DNA of 64,000 nt from an uncultured Spirochaetota bacterium (GTDB lineage Bacteria > Spirochaetota > Spirochaetia > JAFGXN01). The position numbers were made by a program, and so were the translations under genes. Within the stretch, counting starts at the first letter, position 1. Each line of letters starts with the position of its first letter. The stretch lies in contig CALXOJ010000007.1 of assembly GCA_944390005.1 (NCBI GenBank), positions 1-64,000 of the forward strand. Direction: 5' to 3'. The notes below the pieces were generated by a model. It saw only the letters and a program-made list of their open reading frames with translations. It was not told where the DNA came from and ran no database searches. Below, one piece after another: positions 51,541 to 60,242 of this stretch.

Positions 51541-51926
51541 CAGAAGCTCTCCGCCGCCGTTTTGCGCTTTCGAAGCAGACGCTTAACCGAAGCGGCCGCC
51601 CCCTCCGCCAATGCCCAAACACCGGTCACCAGCAGCGCCATACCGACGCCGACGCTTGCCAACTCCTGCAGCATGACGGAAATCTCCGCAGGGCTGTTCA
51701 AAGCTGTCAAGAACGGCGGAAGAAACGAAATTTCTCCGTACCACAGGTGTTCAATTGCCAACAGAAAACTTCCACCGTAGAGCATCTTTTCCAAGCGCCC
51801 GACACTCTCATTGATCGAATCCATTTTCGCTGAATGAACCGCATTGACAGCGCTTTTTTTTAAAACGGTTTTTCTGACAGCCGTGACAATCACAGCTTCA
51901 GCCAAAGGTACGGTAAAACATGCCAT
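51540..51926 (-). CDS. Small membrane protein (128 aa), unknown
   Basis: Starts with a hydrophobic stretch (CFTVPLAEAVIVTAV), a central segment with KMDSINESVGRLEKML, a hydrophobic stretch at about 50-70, and a glycine-rich helix at about 90-108, ending in basic residues. I recognise no family. Its position directly after larC (18 bp) and before another small membrane protein suggests a membrane complex with that partner; no evidence ties it to nickel. Confidence 0.65.
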   Translation of the reverse strand: MACFTVPLAEAVIVTAVRKTVLKKSAVNAVHSAKMDSINESVGRLEKMLYGGSFLLAIEHLWYGEISFLPPFLTALNSPAEISVMLQELASVGVGMALLVTGVWALAEGAAASVKRLLRKRKTAAESF

Positions 51927-51944
51927 ATCATTCCTCCGTAAAAT

Positions 51945-53240
51945 TTATTCTGTTTCCGCCTTTCGGAAAAGGTCGATCAGTTCCGCATAAACGTCGCCGA
52001 AGCGTTTGCCGGTCCGACGGCAGACGGCAGCGACACTCTCGTATTCGGGAGAAAACCGAGTCTCCCCTGCAAATTCCGTCATTTTTCCTTTAATATCCCC
52101 GTATGCCGAAGGGATGACGACCGCTTTCCGTTCAAGAACGGTTCGTTCCGCTTCAAACCGCCGCACGCCGATGGTATTTGTGTGTGTAAAAAGAATTTCT
52201 TCCATAGCGGCGGCCTGCTCCCGACGGCAAAGAATTTTCAGCAGAAAACCGGGGCGGTTCTTTTTCATGTAACACGGAATCGTACAGACATCCAAAGCGC
52301 CGGCTTCAAACAGCCGCTCTGCCGTAAAGCCGATCGCTTCGCCGGTTGTATTGTCAATATCGGTTTCCATCTGAATGATCCGTTCGTTCTCTGAGTGTGA
52401 GTTTTCCTCAATTATAAATGCTCTCAAAAAACTCGGACGCCGGTAAGTTCGTTTTCCGGCTCCGTTGCCGATTTTAACAACTTTCATGAGAGTCGGCCGC
52501 GCATATTCATCGGCGACGGCGGCTGCAATCGCCGCTCCCGTTGGGGTAACAAACTCGCCGCGCTCCGGAATGATTTGCAGCGGAATTCCGTAACGCAGCG
52601 CCGTTTCGGCGACCGCCGGAACAGGAACCGGCAGAATGCCGTGCTGGCAGCGGACGGTTCCCGTTCCTTCGCATAAACAAGGAATATAAACTTTTTTGAT
52701 TTCAAGCGAATCAAAACAGACGGCAAAAGCGATGATGTCGACAATCGAATCGACAGCACCGACTTCGTGAAAAGCGACGTTTTCGGCAGAGATTCCGTGA
52801 ACCTTCGCTTCGGATTCCGCTAAAACGGTAAAAATTTTCTTTGCCAGCCGCCGCGCGCCTTCGCTCATCTTCCCTTCATCGATAACGGCAAATATCTCTT
52901 TCAATCGGCGATGCTCGTGGTGATGCGTATGTCCGTGTCGGTGTTCATCTTCATGCGCATGTGAAGCGAGCTCCGTTTCTCCGCTGTGTTCGTGGCCGAA
53001 GAGGTATTCCATATCGTGATCTCGGTTCTCGTGTTTTTCGTCTAAAATGACGTTGAAATCGCAGCAGTCGACACCGCCTTTAACGGCGCGGCCGATTTCT
53101 ACCGAAAATCCGCCGATCGGCAGCGAATCTAAGGCATCGAGCAGAACTCCTTGATCCGCTCCGGCATCCAACAAGGCAGCCACAGCCATATCGCCGCTGA
53201 TTCCGGTGTGGCATTCAAAAAGCAAACTCCGACCGTTCAT
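51945..53240 (-). CDS. larC: Nickel-pincer cofactor nickel insertion protein LarC
   Basis: LarC inserts nickel into the pyridinium-3,5-bisthiocarboxylate mononucleotide, completing the nickel-pincer cofactor. The 431-residue protein begins LLFECHTGISGDMAVAALLDAGAD, typical of the family. It carries a histidine-rich segment (about 85-120: DHDMEYLFGHEHSG, HAHEDEHRHGHTHHHEH) fit for nickel binding, then FHEVGAVDSIVDI and ETDIDNTTGE. Here it is one intact frame, unlike larC genes that are split in two. ATG 53240 has GGAGG 5 bases upstream and overlaps larB in ATGA; the frame upstream to 53483 is not needed. Confidence 0.95.
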   Translation of the reverse strand: MNGRSLLFECHTGISGDMAVAALLDAGADQGVLLDALDSLPIGGFSVEIGRAVKGGVDCCDFNVILDEKHENRDHDMEYLFGHEHSGETELASHAHEDEHRHGHTHHHEHRRLKEIFAVIDEGKMSEGARRLAKKIFTVLAESEAKVHGISAENVAFHEVGAVDSIVDIIAFAVCFDSLEIKKVYIPCLCEGTGTVRCQHGILPVPVPAVAETALRYGIPLQIIPERGEFVTPTGAAIAAAVADEYARPTLMKVVKIGNGAGKRTYRRPSFLRAFIIEENSHSENERIIQMETDIDNTTGEAIGFTAERLFEAGALDVCTIPCYMKKNRPGFLLKILCRREQAAAMEEILFTHTNTIGVRRFEAERTVLERKAVVIPSAYGDIKGKMTEFAGETRFSPEYESVAAVCRRTGKRFGDVYAELIDLFRKAETE

Positions 53241-53917
53241 CCGTTCCTCCTCTCCGCCAAACGTTTGATTTGAGAAGCAATATATCCGGCTCCGTACCCG
53301 TTGTCGATATTGACGACGGAAACACCGTTTGCGCAGGAGTTGATCATTGTCAGCAGCGCCGCCACTCCGCCGAAGTTGGCTCCGTACCCGACCGATGTCG
53401 GAACCGCTATCACCGGCACGGATACCAATCCGCCGATAACGCTCGGCAGCGCGCCTTCCATTCCGGCAACTGCAATGACGCAATCGGCCGCCTTTAAAAC
53501 CGACTCTTCAGCCAGCAAACGGTGCAGTCCGCTGACGCCCGCATCAAAAATACGCCGAACACGGCAGCCGAAAAACTCTGCTGTCCCCGCCGCTTCCTGC
53601 GCAACGGGAATGTCGGCCGTTCCTGCCGAACAGACGACAATATTCCCCGTCTGTTTCTTTTCTTCGCTTTGAATTGTCAACAAGCGGGAAACCGCATCGT
53701 AACGGACTTCGGGCAAAACGGCTTTGACCACTTCAAACTGTGCCGCTGAAGCCCTTGTGCCCAAAACTTCGCCGTTTTTTTCGTAAAGCCGCTTGAAAAT
53801 TTCCCGCAGAAATGAATCTTCTTTCCCCTGACAAAAAACTGTTTCGGGGAAACCGGTTCGCTCTTTCCGCCCCGTATCCAACCGAGCAAATCCCAAATCT
53901 TCAAAGCCGCTGTCCAT
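53237..53917 (-). CDS. larB: Nickel-pincer cofactor biosynthesis protein LarB
   Basis: LarB carboxylates the pyridinium ring of nicotinate adenine dinucleotide and cleaves its phosphoanhydride. The 226-residue protein has the PurE-like AIR-carboxylase fold: IVVCSAGTADIPVAQEAAGTAEF, the central FDAGVSGLHRLL, CVIAVAGMEGALPSVIGGLVSVPVIAVPTSVGYG and NIDNGYGAGYIA. It overlaps larE by 17 bp and larC by 4 bp. Nicotinate nucleotides come from NadA/B/C at the other end of this window. Confidence 0.95.
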   Translation of the reverse strand: MDSGFEDLGFARLDTGRKERTGFPETVFCQGKEDSFLREIFKRLYEKNGEVLGTRASAAQFEVVKAVLPEVRYDAVSRLLTIQSEEKKQTGNIVVCSAGTADIPVAQEAAGTAEFFGCRVRRIFDAGVSGLHRLLAEESVLKAADCVIAVAGMEGALPSVIGGLVSVPVIAVPTSVGYGANFGGVAALLTMINSCANGVSVVNIDNGYGAGYIASQIKRLAERRNG

Positions 53918-54734
53918 TCTTCAGAACCTCGTTTAAACTTCCCGAACGGAATCCTTCCCAATCGACCGAAACGTAAACAAAGCCGATCTGTTTCAGCCGC
54001 GTTACCGCCTCTTCCCGCCTTTCAGCCAACAGACGCCAATCGGAGGGATCACACTCAATCCGAGCCAAACAACCGCCGTGGAGGCGCACTCGGCAGCGGT
54101 CGATACCCAATCCAAACAGATACGTTTCCGCCTCTTCGATCATCCGCAGTTTTTCAACGGTAATCGTCTCTCCATACGGAATGCGGGAGGCTGAACACGC
54201 CGATGACGCTTTATTCCACTGCGCCATTCCCGCCCGCCGCGCCAGGAAACGGATTTCGTTTTTGGTGAGTCCGCATTCAAGCAGCGGACTGCGGATGCCG
54301 GCCTCCGTCAACGCCTTCAACCCCGGTCGGTAGTCGTTTTCGTCATCGGCGTTGGTGCCTTCACAAACGGTGCCGAGATCGAGTGCGGCGGCAACGGTTC
54401 TGATTTTTTCAAACATCAGCCGCTTGCAAAGATAACAGCGTTCCGGCGGATTGCCGGCAAAAACGGAGAAATCCTCTTCCGTCAAAGAAACGGTTTCTCT
54501 GCGGACGCCTTCATTGCGGCAAAACTCCGCCGCTTCCAGTGCCTCTCGTTTGGGAAAAAGCGGCGATTCAACGGTAATCGCCGTCACATTTCCTCTCAAA
54601 ACTTCCGATGCCGTCTTGAGCAAAAAAGCCGAATCAATTCCGCCGGAAAAGGCGACCGCGACTCGATTCAACTGTTTCAGCAGTAATTTCAACTGTGCTT
54701 GTTTTGTCTCAGCCGCGTTGATGTCTGTTTCCAT
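53901..54734 (-). CDS. larE: ATP-dependent sacrificial sulfur transferase LarE
   Basis: LarE converts the two ring carboxylates to thiocarboxylates, in the L. plantarum type by giving up its own cysteine sulfur. The 277-residue protein has the PP-loop VAFSGGIDSAFLL, a segment with CEGTNADDENDYRPGLKAL, and KASSACSASRIPYGE, whose cysteine aligns with the sacrificial residue. ATG 54734 was chosen because it follows AAGGA closely and overlaps the GNAT stop by 1 bp. The lactate racemase LarA, or another enzyme using the cofactor, is not in this window. Confidence 0.94.
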   Translation of the reverse strand: METDINAAETKQAQLKLLLKQLNRVAVAFSGGIDSAFLLKTASEVLRGNVTAITVESPLFPKREALEAAEFCRNEGVRRETVSLTEEDFSVFAGNPPERCYLCKRLMFEKIRTVAAALDLGTVCEGTNADDENDYRPGLKALTEAGIRSPLLECGLTKNEIRFLARRAGMAQWNKASSACSASRIPYGETITVEKLRMIEEAETYLFGLGIDRCRVRLHGGCLARIECDPSDWRLLAERREEAVTRLKQIGFVYVSVDWEGFRSGSLNEVLKNGQRL

Positions 54735-55264
54735 CACGATTTCCTTGCCGTCATTGTACCAAACGGAAATTGATTTGGCAAATACTTTGTTTCTATTGCG
54801 GAAAATGCCTGCAAGGAATATTGCCGGCTGATCGGCTTTCTCAAAACAATCATGTCGACAAGACGCTTGCCCTCCTCCCAAATAGGAAAAGTGTATTCGT
54901 CCGGAAAAAAGTTACGGATGCGGCGGAAAAAGACAAAACCGTTTTTTTCGTAAAAAGAGAGCGTCGCCCGACTCTCCCCCGTGCCGACTTGAAGCAGCGA
55001 AAACGCCTCGGCAAAAAAATTGCCGACAAATTCAATCATGGCGCTTCCGTACCCGCAGCGGCGAAACTGAGGGGCGACGGCAAGGTTCTTGATTTCCAAA
55101 ACGCCCCCGCCCTCATCGGTGACGACGCAAACCGCATCGCCTCCGTTTAAGACAAAGAGGCGCCCCCGATTCAAGTAACGGTCAATCATCCGCTCCTCTT
55201 CGTCTGCTTGAAGCAAAATCGGTAAAAACCTCTTCTTGTCGGAAGCAATTTCCGTAATCGTCAT
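54734..55264 (-). CDS. GNAT-family N-acetyltransferase
   Basis: The 176-residue protein has the GNAT core: EIKNLAVAPQFRRCGYGSAMIEFV (motif A with the R/Q-x-x-G-x-G/A acetyl-CoA loop) and LQVGTGESRATLSFYEKNGFVFFRRIRNFF (motif B). Substrate unknown. The layout matches small-molecule or protein-N-terminal acetyltransferases. It overlaps larE by 1 bp and the exported protein by 4 bp. Confidence 0.88.
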   Translation of the reverse strand: MTITEIASDKKRFLPILLQADEEERMIDRYLNRGRLFVLNGGDAVCVVTDEGGGVLEIKNLAVAPQFRRCGYGSAMIEFVGNFFAEAFSLLQVGTGESRATLSFYEKNGFVFFRRIRNFFPDEYTFPIWEEGKRLVDMIVLRKPISRQYSLQAFSAIETKYLPNQFPFGTMTARKS

Positions 55265-55668
55265 GGTAAAGCTTCGTTCTGTACTCCGTCGGAAACTTCA
55301 TCAGACGGGTTTTCAGACGCCGAAAGATCTTCGGCAAAAGGAACGCCGACGGAGAGTTCCCGTTCGACGGAAGTCGTTTCGGCGGTATCATGATTTTGAA
55401 TTTGAAAAAAAAGTCGGTAACGCCCCGGTTGGCGGAAACGGAATCGGAAAACGGTCGCTCCGTCGCGCTGCTGTTTTCCCGTCAGCCGCGGTTCGCGGTG
55501 AGAATCGGCGTCACCGTCGGTCTTTTCCCAACGAAGAAACAGCGCGTTCGGTGATTCGATTGCAACCGACTCGGTTCGGGAAAACGGCGGTTCGTAGGCG
55601 GCTGCCGAAAACGACGATGCCAAAAACAACAAGCTACAAACCGAGAATTTCGCGAACTTTCTTCTCAT
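55261..55668 (-). CDS. Exported small protein (135 aa), unknown
   Basis: A signal peptide (KFAKFSVCSLLFLASSFSAAA-type) is followed by about 110 residues predicted to be beta-rich (ALFLRWEKTDGDAD, FRFRFRQPGRYRLFFQIQN) resembling an Ig-like sandwich. The end is acidic and Ser/Glu rich. ATG 55668 was chosen because the signal peptide begins there and a GGAA-type site precedes it. No family is recognised. In the smc-lar operon. Confidence 0.6.
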   Translation of the reverse strand: MRRKFAKFSVCSLLFLASSFSAAAYEPPFSRTESVAIESPNALFLRWEKTDGDADSHREPRLTGKQQRDGATVFRFRFRQPGRYRLFFQIQNHDTAETTSVERELSVGVPFAEDLSASENPSDEVSDGVQNEALP

Positions 55669-56128
55669 TTTCTTCCGCCAACAGATCTTCGGCCAACGCG
55701 CGGGAATCATTTTTGTACGGTTTTGCCATTTCGGGAGTCCAAGCCCTCATCGGTTCCCGGTAACGGATCGGTCCCTCCTTCTCTTCGCCTTTAAACGAAT
55801 CGGGAATTGCCAAATCGGAAACTTTCAGAATTTCGGTCGACTCGCCGACAAAATTGTTGAAGGTTGCCTCTTCCGCCAATTCACTGCGAACGGAAGAGCT
55901 GCGAAACCAGCCGACAGCCGCAATCACGACGGCTGCCGCAACAGCCGTTGCTGCAAGTGCCGTCAAATAAATTTTAAACGGCCGCGAATGAAAAAACTGA
56001 GAGAGATTTTCTTTTAAAAGAGTCAGCCGCGACGGCGTGACGGCCCCATCCTCTTCAGCCCATCGGGCTTCCCGTTTTTTGCGCCTCAGCGCCTTTTTAA
56101 AATTCAAATCAATTTTCTTGAATTTCAT
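55634..56128 (-). CDS. Single-pass membrane protein (164 aa), unknown
   Basis: A strongly basic N-terminus (KALRRKKREARW) is followed by one transmembrane helix (about 52-72, TALAATAVAAAVVIAAVGWF) and an extracytoplasmic part of about 90 residues ending EENEKKVREILGL. No family recognised. It overlaps smc by 20 bp and the next gene by 35 bp, so it is translated in the smc operon; an SD (GAGG) lies 6 bases before the ATG. Confidence 0.7.
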   Translation of the reverse strand: MKFKKIDLNFKKALRRKKREARWAEEDGAVTPSRLTLLKENLSQFFHSRPFKIYLTALAATAVAAAVVIAAVGWFRSSSVRSELAEEATFNNFVGESTEILKVSDLAIPDSFKGEEKEGPIRYREPMRAWTPEMAKPYKNDSRALAEDLLAEENEKKVREILGL

Positions 56129-58967
56129 ACGCTTCCTCAGCCTCCTCTATCTGCGCCAGCCTTTTTTCGCGGTAATTTCGGCTTTCGTTGTCCAACTGCG
56201 TCGAAAAAACGGCGGAGATACCGGCTTTCGGCATCGTTACACCGATAATCGACGAAGCGGCCGCCGCTGTTTTTTTATTATGTGTGATGATGATAAACTG
56301 CGACTGTCGGGAAAATTCCTGCAATGTCGAAATGAAGTGACCGATGTTGCTTTCATCTAATGCGGCGTCGATTTCATCGAGCAGACAAAACGGCGACGGC
56401 TTCACCATAAAGATCGCAAAAATCAAAGCAACCGACGTCATCGACCGCTGTCCGCCGGAGAGCAATCCGATCGACTGCAGCTTCAACCCCGGCGGCTCAG
56501 CCAAAATTTCAATGCCGCTGTTTAAAATATCCGACGTGTCTGTAAGGCGGATCTCCGCATTTCCGCCTCCGAAAAGACGGCGAAACATCGAATGAAAGTT
56601 CTTCCGAATTTTTTTAAACGCCTCTTCGAATAAATCCGTCGCTTCGCTTTTGATTTTTTCCGTCACTTTTTCCAAATCTTTTTTAGCGGTTTCCAAATCC
56701 TTAATCTGCTCCGAAAGAAAATCGTAACGTTCCTTGACTTCTTTAAACTCTTCGGGCGCCATGTAGTTGATACTGCCCAAACCGGAGAGCGTTTTGGTTT
56801 TGGTTTCAAAATCGCTCTTCAGCTGCGCTTCATTGTCTGAAATTTCATATACCATGCTGTCAAATTCGGAGAGACTGCGGGCATGTTTGTCGGTAAAGTT
56901 TTCATAGATGTTTTTAATGTCGGCCTTGACAGCTATCAGCGAAGCGTTAAGCTGAGAAAGATTTTCTTCCATAGAGTGAAGTTTGTCCTGCGCTTTGGAA
57001 ATTTTCTCCGCCGCCTTCACCAAACTTTCGCTGTTTTTGGAGATATTTTTCTCCAAATCGTGATACTCCGCGTTGAGTTTTTCCCGCTGACGATCGATCA
57101 TTGCGATGTCTTGCTTCTTCTCTTCGATTTGATTCATCACCTCACGCAGTTTTTCATTTTCCGACTCCATCAACGCGCGGTTCTTTTCAACCGACAGCGC
57201 TTGTTCGGCTTTTTCAGCTTCGTGGAGCTCAATCTGCTCTTCAAATCCCTGAAGCTGCGTCTCCAAACGCGTTTTTTTAATGTGAATTTGTCCTTCGGCA
57301 CTGCGGCACTCGGCGATCCGGTTTTCCAAAAAACGGTTCTCGTCGGCAATCTCGGCAAGACGATCGCGCCCCTCTTCGATATCGGTCGACAGCCGCTCAA
57401 TGCGTTCGCCGATTTTCCGTTTTTCGGCAACCACTCCTTCAGGGGAAAGAAAATCCTCCAGAAAACGGGGAAAGGCGTGCCGATAGCGTTCAAAGGCGTC
57501 TGCGGCCTTTTCGGTTAATCGAGCGGTTTCCACCCAGCCGACGTAAAGCGAATCCGCCATGCTTTTCAGCTCATCACCGTTCGGCGGAACTTCCGAATCT
57601 TTCAGAAGTCGGGCAACGCCGCTTTTGGCGCCGACAACAGCCTTCAATTCGGTCAGAATTCCGTTGATTTCTTCTTCAATCCGATGTTTCGCTTCAAACT
57701 GGAAATCACTTTCTTTAAGCCCCTCGTCGAGTTTTTTGACAATATCGTCGGTCAGAGCCGCCAGATCGCCGTTCAGCTGCCGCAGCAGCGTTTCATTCTC
57801 CCGAATCCGCACCTGAACAGTCTGCAGCTCATCTCTGTTCAGCGCCGTTTTTTCGCGTGCGTAATCGATTTCTCCTGTCAGCTTAGCCGCTTCTTCGTCC
57901 AAATCACGAATTTTCATCTCGTAACCGTCGATGATTTCCCGCTTTTCGGAAATGCGCCTGTCGATTTCTCTGATTTTCTCCTCGACGCGCGCCGACGCCT
58001 CTTCCAGCGCCGCGACAGAACTCCGGATTCCCTCTGTTTTTTCATTGAGATGACCGACAGTCAGCTCCAAATTCTGTTTTTCGTATTTAAGACTGTTGAG
58101 CAGCGTTAAAGTCTGCTGCATTTTATTTTCCATTGAATCGAGCTCGCCTTTTCCGGCTTGAAGTGCTTTCGCCATTTCGTCAATGGAATCCTGAAGTTTT
58201 ACCTTCTCCAACACCCGTTGATTGTACGCTTCCTCCTTTGAGTTGCGCGTTTCGAGGTGACGGCGCAGCCGTAAAAGCTGCAGTTTGATTTCAATGTCGA
58301 AAAGATGGGTTTTGAGCTCACGCGCCAAAACCGCCTTTTCAGCCTGCGTTTTCAGTAAATCGTGATTGCGTTTGACATCCTTCATGATCAGCGACGCCTG
58401 TTCCAAGTTGGCGGATGTCTGCTCCAGTTTGCGTTCGGCCTCCTGCTGCCGCGATTTGAATTTATTGATGCCCGCCGCTTCGTCGAAAATGAAGCGGCGC
58501 TCTTCCGGTTTTGTCGACAGAATGCGGTCAATCTGCCCCTGTTCGATAATGGAATAAGCCGACTTTCCCATTCCCGTATCGAAAAAAAGCTCGCGGATGT
58601 CTTTTAAAAGAACCGGTGTTTCGTTGATAAAGTATTCGTTCTCTCCCGAGCGATAAACGCGCCGTTTGACGGAAACGTCGGCGACACCGAGGTTCATGAC
58701 ATTGTCGTCGTCCTGAAAAGTCAGCTTCACCTCCGCCATATTCATCGGAGCCTCTTCCTGAGTTCCTTTAAAAATGATTTCGCTCATAGACTTGGCACGC
58801 AACGACTTTGCCGACTGCTCGCCCAAAACCCATTTGATCGCTTCAACCACATTGCTCTTTCCGCAGCCGTTAGGCCCCAAAAGCGCGGTGATTCCGTCGG
58901 CAAACTCGACTTTGGTCCGTTTTTGAAACGACTTAAATCCGAAAATTTCCAAACTCTTTAACAGCAC
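56109..58967 (-). CDS. smc: Chromosome segregation protein SMC, short form
   Basis: The 952-residue ATPase has Walker A GPNGCGKSNVVEAIKWV (31-38 core), Q-loop region GTGMGKSAYSIIEQGQIDRIL, long coiled coils (about 170-390 and 560-800), the signature LLSGGQRSMTSVALIFAIF and Walker B FCLLDEIDAALDESN. It is about 200 residues shorter than the usual 1150-1200. The middle (about 390-520) lacks the glycine-rich hinge sequence; other spirochaete SMC proteins are also short. The start is GTG 58967 with a weak GGGG site. First gene of a long operon; scpA/scpB are not nearby. Confidence 0.93.
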   Translation of the reverse strand: MLLKSLEIFGFKSFQKRTKVEFADGITALLGPNGCGKSNVVEAIKWVLGEQSAKSLRAKSMSEIIFKGTQEEAPMNMAEVKLTFQDDDNVMNLGVADVSVKRRVYRSGENEYFINETPVLLKDIRELFFDTGMGKSAYSIIEQGQIDRILSTKPEERRFIFDEAAGINKFKSRQQEAERKLEQTSANLEQASLIMKDVKRNHDLLKTQAEKAVLARELKTHLFDIEIKLQLLRLRRHLETRNSKEEAYNQRVLEKVKLQDSIDEMAKALQAGKGELDSMENKMQQTLTLLNSLKYEKQNLELTVGHLNEKTEGIRSSVAALEEASARVEEKIREIDRRISEKREIIDGYEMKIRDLDEEAAKLTGEIDYAREKTALNRDELQTVQVRIRENETLLRQLNGDLAALTDDIVKKLDEGLKESDFQFEAKHRIEEEINGILTELKAVVGAKSGVARLLKDSEVPPNGDELKSMADSLYVGWVETARLTEKAADAFERYRHAFPRFLEDFLSPEGVVAEKRKIGERIERLSTDIEEGRDRLAEIADENRFLENRIAECRSAEGQIHIKKTRLETQLQGFEEQIELHEAEKAEQALSVEKNRALMESENEKLREVMNQIEEKKQDIAMIDRQREKLNAEYHDLEKNISKNSESLVKAAEKISKAQDKLHSMEENLSQLNASLIAVKADIKNIYENFTDKHARSLSEFDSMVYEISDNEAQLKSDFETKTKTLSGLGSINYMAPEEFKEVKERYDFLSEQIKDLETAKKDLEKVTEKIKSEATDLFEEAFKKIRKNFHSMFRRLFGGGNAEIRLTDTSDILNSGIEILAEPPGLKLQSIGLLSGGQRSMTSVALIFAIFMVKPSPFCLLDEIDAALDESNIGHFISTLQEFSRQSQFIIITHNKKTAAAASSIIGVTMPKAGISAVFSTQLDNESRNYREKRLAQIEEAEEAYEIQEN

Positions 58968-58996
58968 AAAAAACCCCGAAGGAGAAAAGTCTGTTT

Positions 58997-59005
58997 ATTA
59001 TATCA
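58997..59005 (-). promoter_or_regulatory. smc operon promoter (extended -10)
   Basis: TGATATAAT on the minus strand about 30 bases before the smc start: an extended -10 like that of glgA, but here with room for a short leader. Confidence 0.55.
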
Positions 59006-59125
59006 GAATTCCGCCGCTGTGAAAAGCAAAAAACGAGGATTTATTCCGTGTTTGCCGCGTTGTCAGCCGCCGCTGAAAACAAAGGGATTGCCGATAAACT
59101 ACTTTCTTTTCTGCGGAAAAAAGTT

Positions 59126-59131
59126 TAAAAT
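59126..59131 (+). promoter_or_regulatory. rnhB -10 box, leaderless
   Basis: TAAAAT ends 5 bases before ATG 59137. No Shine-Dalgarno is present, and the -35 is weak. This fits the spacing at sbcB, glgA, aroB and nadC. Confidence 0.5.
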
Positions 59132-59136
59132 ACGAT

Positions 59137-59694
59137 ATGATTTGCGGTTTGGATGAAGCCGGCTGCGGTCCGTTGGCCGGTCCCGTTACAGCCGGCGCAG
59201 CGGTACTGCCGCCCGATTTCCCTGTCGGACTTTTAAGAGATTCAAAACAACTCTCCGAAAAAAAGCGGCTTCTGCTTTATGATTTAATTTGCGAACGGGC
59301 AGCTGCGCAGGCAACGGCGTTTATCTGGCCGGAAGAAATCGACCGAATCAATATTCGGCAGGCGGCTCTAAAAGCGATGGCAGAGGCTTTTGACCGCGTC
59401 AGAAAGCAGCTGCCAGACGTTACGGAGTGGCGCTGCCTGGCCGACGGGAACCAAGTTCCTCCAGTGGCGGTTCCGTGCACCGCCGTCGTTAAAGGAGACC
59501 GGCTGATTCCGGAAATCATGGCGGCTTCGATTCTTGCCAAAACCGAACGGGACCGTTATATGCTCGAAGCCGACAAACTTTACCCGGAATACGGGTTTCG
59601 CCGCCACAAAGGCTATCCGACAGCGGAACACCGCGAAATCTGCCTGCGCATCGGACCGAGTCCGATTCACCGTCGCAGCTTCCGCATCCGATGA
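59137..59694 (+). CDS. rnhB: Ribonuclease HII
   Basis: RNase HII nicks RNA-DNA hybrids at embedded ribonucleotides. The 185-residue protein begins ICGLDEAGCGPLAGPVTAGAAVL (catalytic Asp-Glu), has LRDSKQLSEKKR, the catalytic Asp of CLADGNQVPP, ILAKTERDRYM and the closing GFRRHKGYPTAEH. Length is typical. It converges on the PUR-domain gene with no gap. Confidence 0.96.
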   Translation: MICGLDEAGCGPLAGPVTAGAAVLPPDFPVGLLRDSKQLSEKKRLLLYDLICERAAAQATAFIWPEEIDRINIRQAALKAMAEAFDRVRKQLPDVTEWRCLADGNQVPPVAVPCTAVVKGDRLIPEIMAASILAKTERDRYMLEADKLYPEYGFRRHKGYPTAEHREICLRIGPSPIHRRSFRIR

Positions 59695-60153
59695 CTATTT
59701 TTTCTTAATGATTTTCACCCGCTTCTTCGACGGATTGTTCATTGCATCGACAGAACGGTTGAGCGTTTGCAGAAATTCCTTCAAGTCTTCTTTAAAAACA
59801 ACAATTTGACGTCGTTCAAAACCGAGGGAACTTTCGCTCTCCTTGCTTTCGACAATATTGAGGAAAAGATCGCCCAAACGGTTCTCTTTAACATTGAAAA
59901 AGTAAGTTCTCTGTTTGTCGGTTGAGAAACGTTCTGTAAAAATCTCTCCGCGATGAGTCGGCGCCTCTGATTTTCTGAGAATTTCCCGCTCGATGCGGTC
60001 CATCGGTTTCTCTTTTTTATAGAATTTTTCGAACGGTTTTTCCCGTCGATCCGTTTCCCGACCTGCGGTTTTCCGATGAGTTTCGTTTTTTCTCGATTTT
60101 GAGGCGTTTTCGCGAGAGCGCTTCTGCGGAGCGTCGAATTTCTTACTATACAT
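59695..60153 (-). CDS. PUR-domain (DUF3276, BpuR-like) nucleic-acid-binding protein
   Basis: The 152-residue protein has a long basic, disordered N-terminus (about 1-65, rich in K, R and E). A PUR repeat domain follows: GEIFTERFSTDKQRTYFFNVKENRLGDLFLNIVES and RRQIVVFKEDLKEFLQTL. It resembles Borrelia BpuR, a DNA/RNA-binding regulator, but the N-terminal extension is longer than in the basic family. ATG 60153 (AGGA 7 bases upstream) is favoured over the upstream ATG. Its promoter is divergent from that of tmRNA. Confidence 0.85.
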   Translation of the reverse strand: MYSKKFDAPQKRSRENASKSRKNETHRKTAGRETDRREKPFEKFYKKEKPMDRIEREILRKSEAPTHRGEIFTERFSTDKQRTYFFNVKENRLGDLFLNIVESKESESSLGFERRQIVVFKEDLKEFLQTLNRSVDAMNNPSKKRVKIIKKK

Positions 60154-60170
60154 AACTCTTTCCTGCCGGT

Positions 60171-60199
60171 ATTCTATCAAAAACAAAGAAATTTTTCAA
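60171..60199 (-). promoter_or_regulatory. Promoter of the PUR-domain gene
   Basis: TTGAAA (60194-60199), a 17-bp spacer and TAGAAT (60171-60176) on the minus strand, 17 bases before ATG 60153. Confidence 0.7.
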
Positions 60200-60205
60200 G
60201 AAGAC

Positions 60206-60234
60206 TTGTTTCTTTTCTCCCGTTGTGTTATTTT
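60206..60234 (+). promoter_or_regulatory. tmRNA promoter
   Basis: TTGTTT (60206-60211), a 17-bp spacer and TATTTT (60229-60234), 8 bases before the mature tmRNA 5' end. It lies back to back with the PUR-gene promoter. Confidence 0.65.
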
Positions 60235-60242
60235 TGAAGAAA

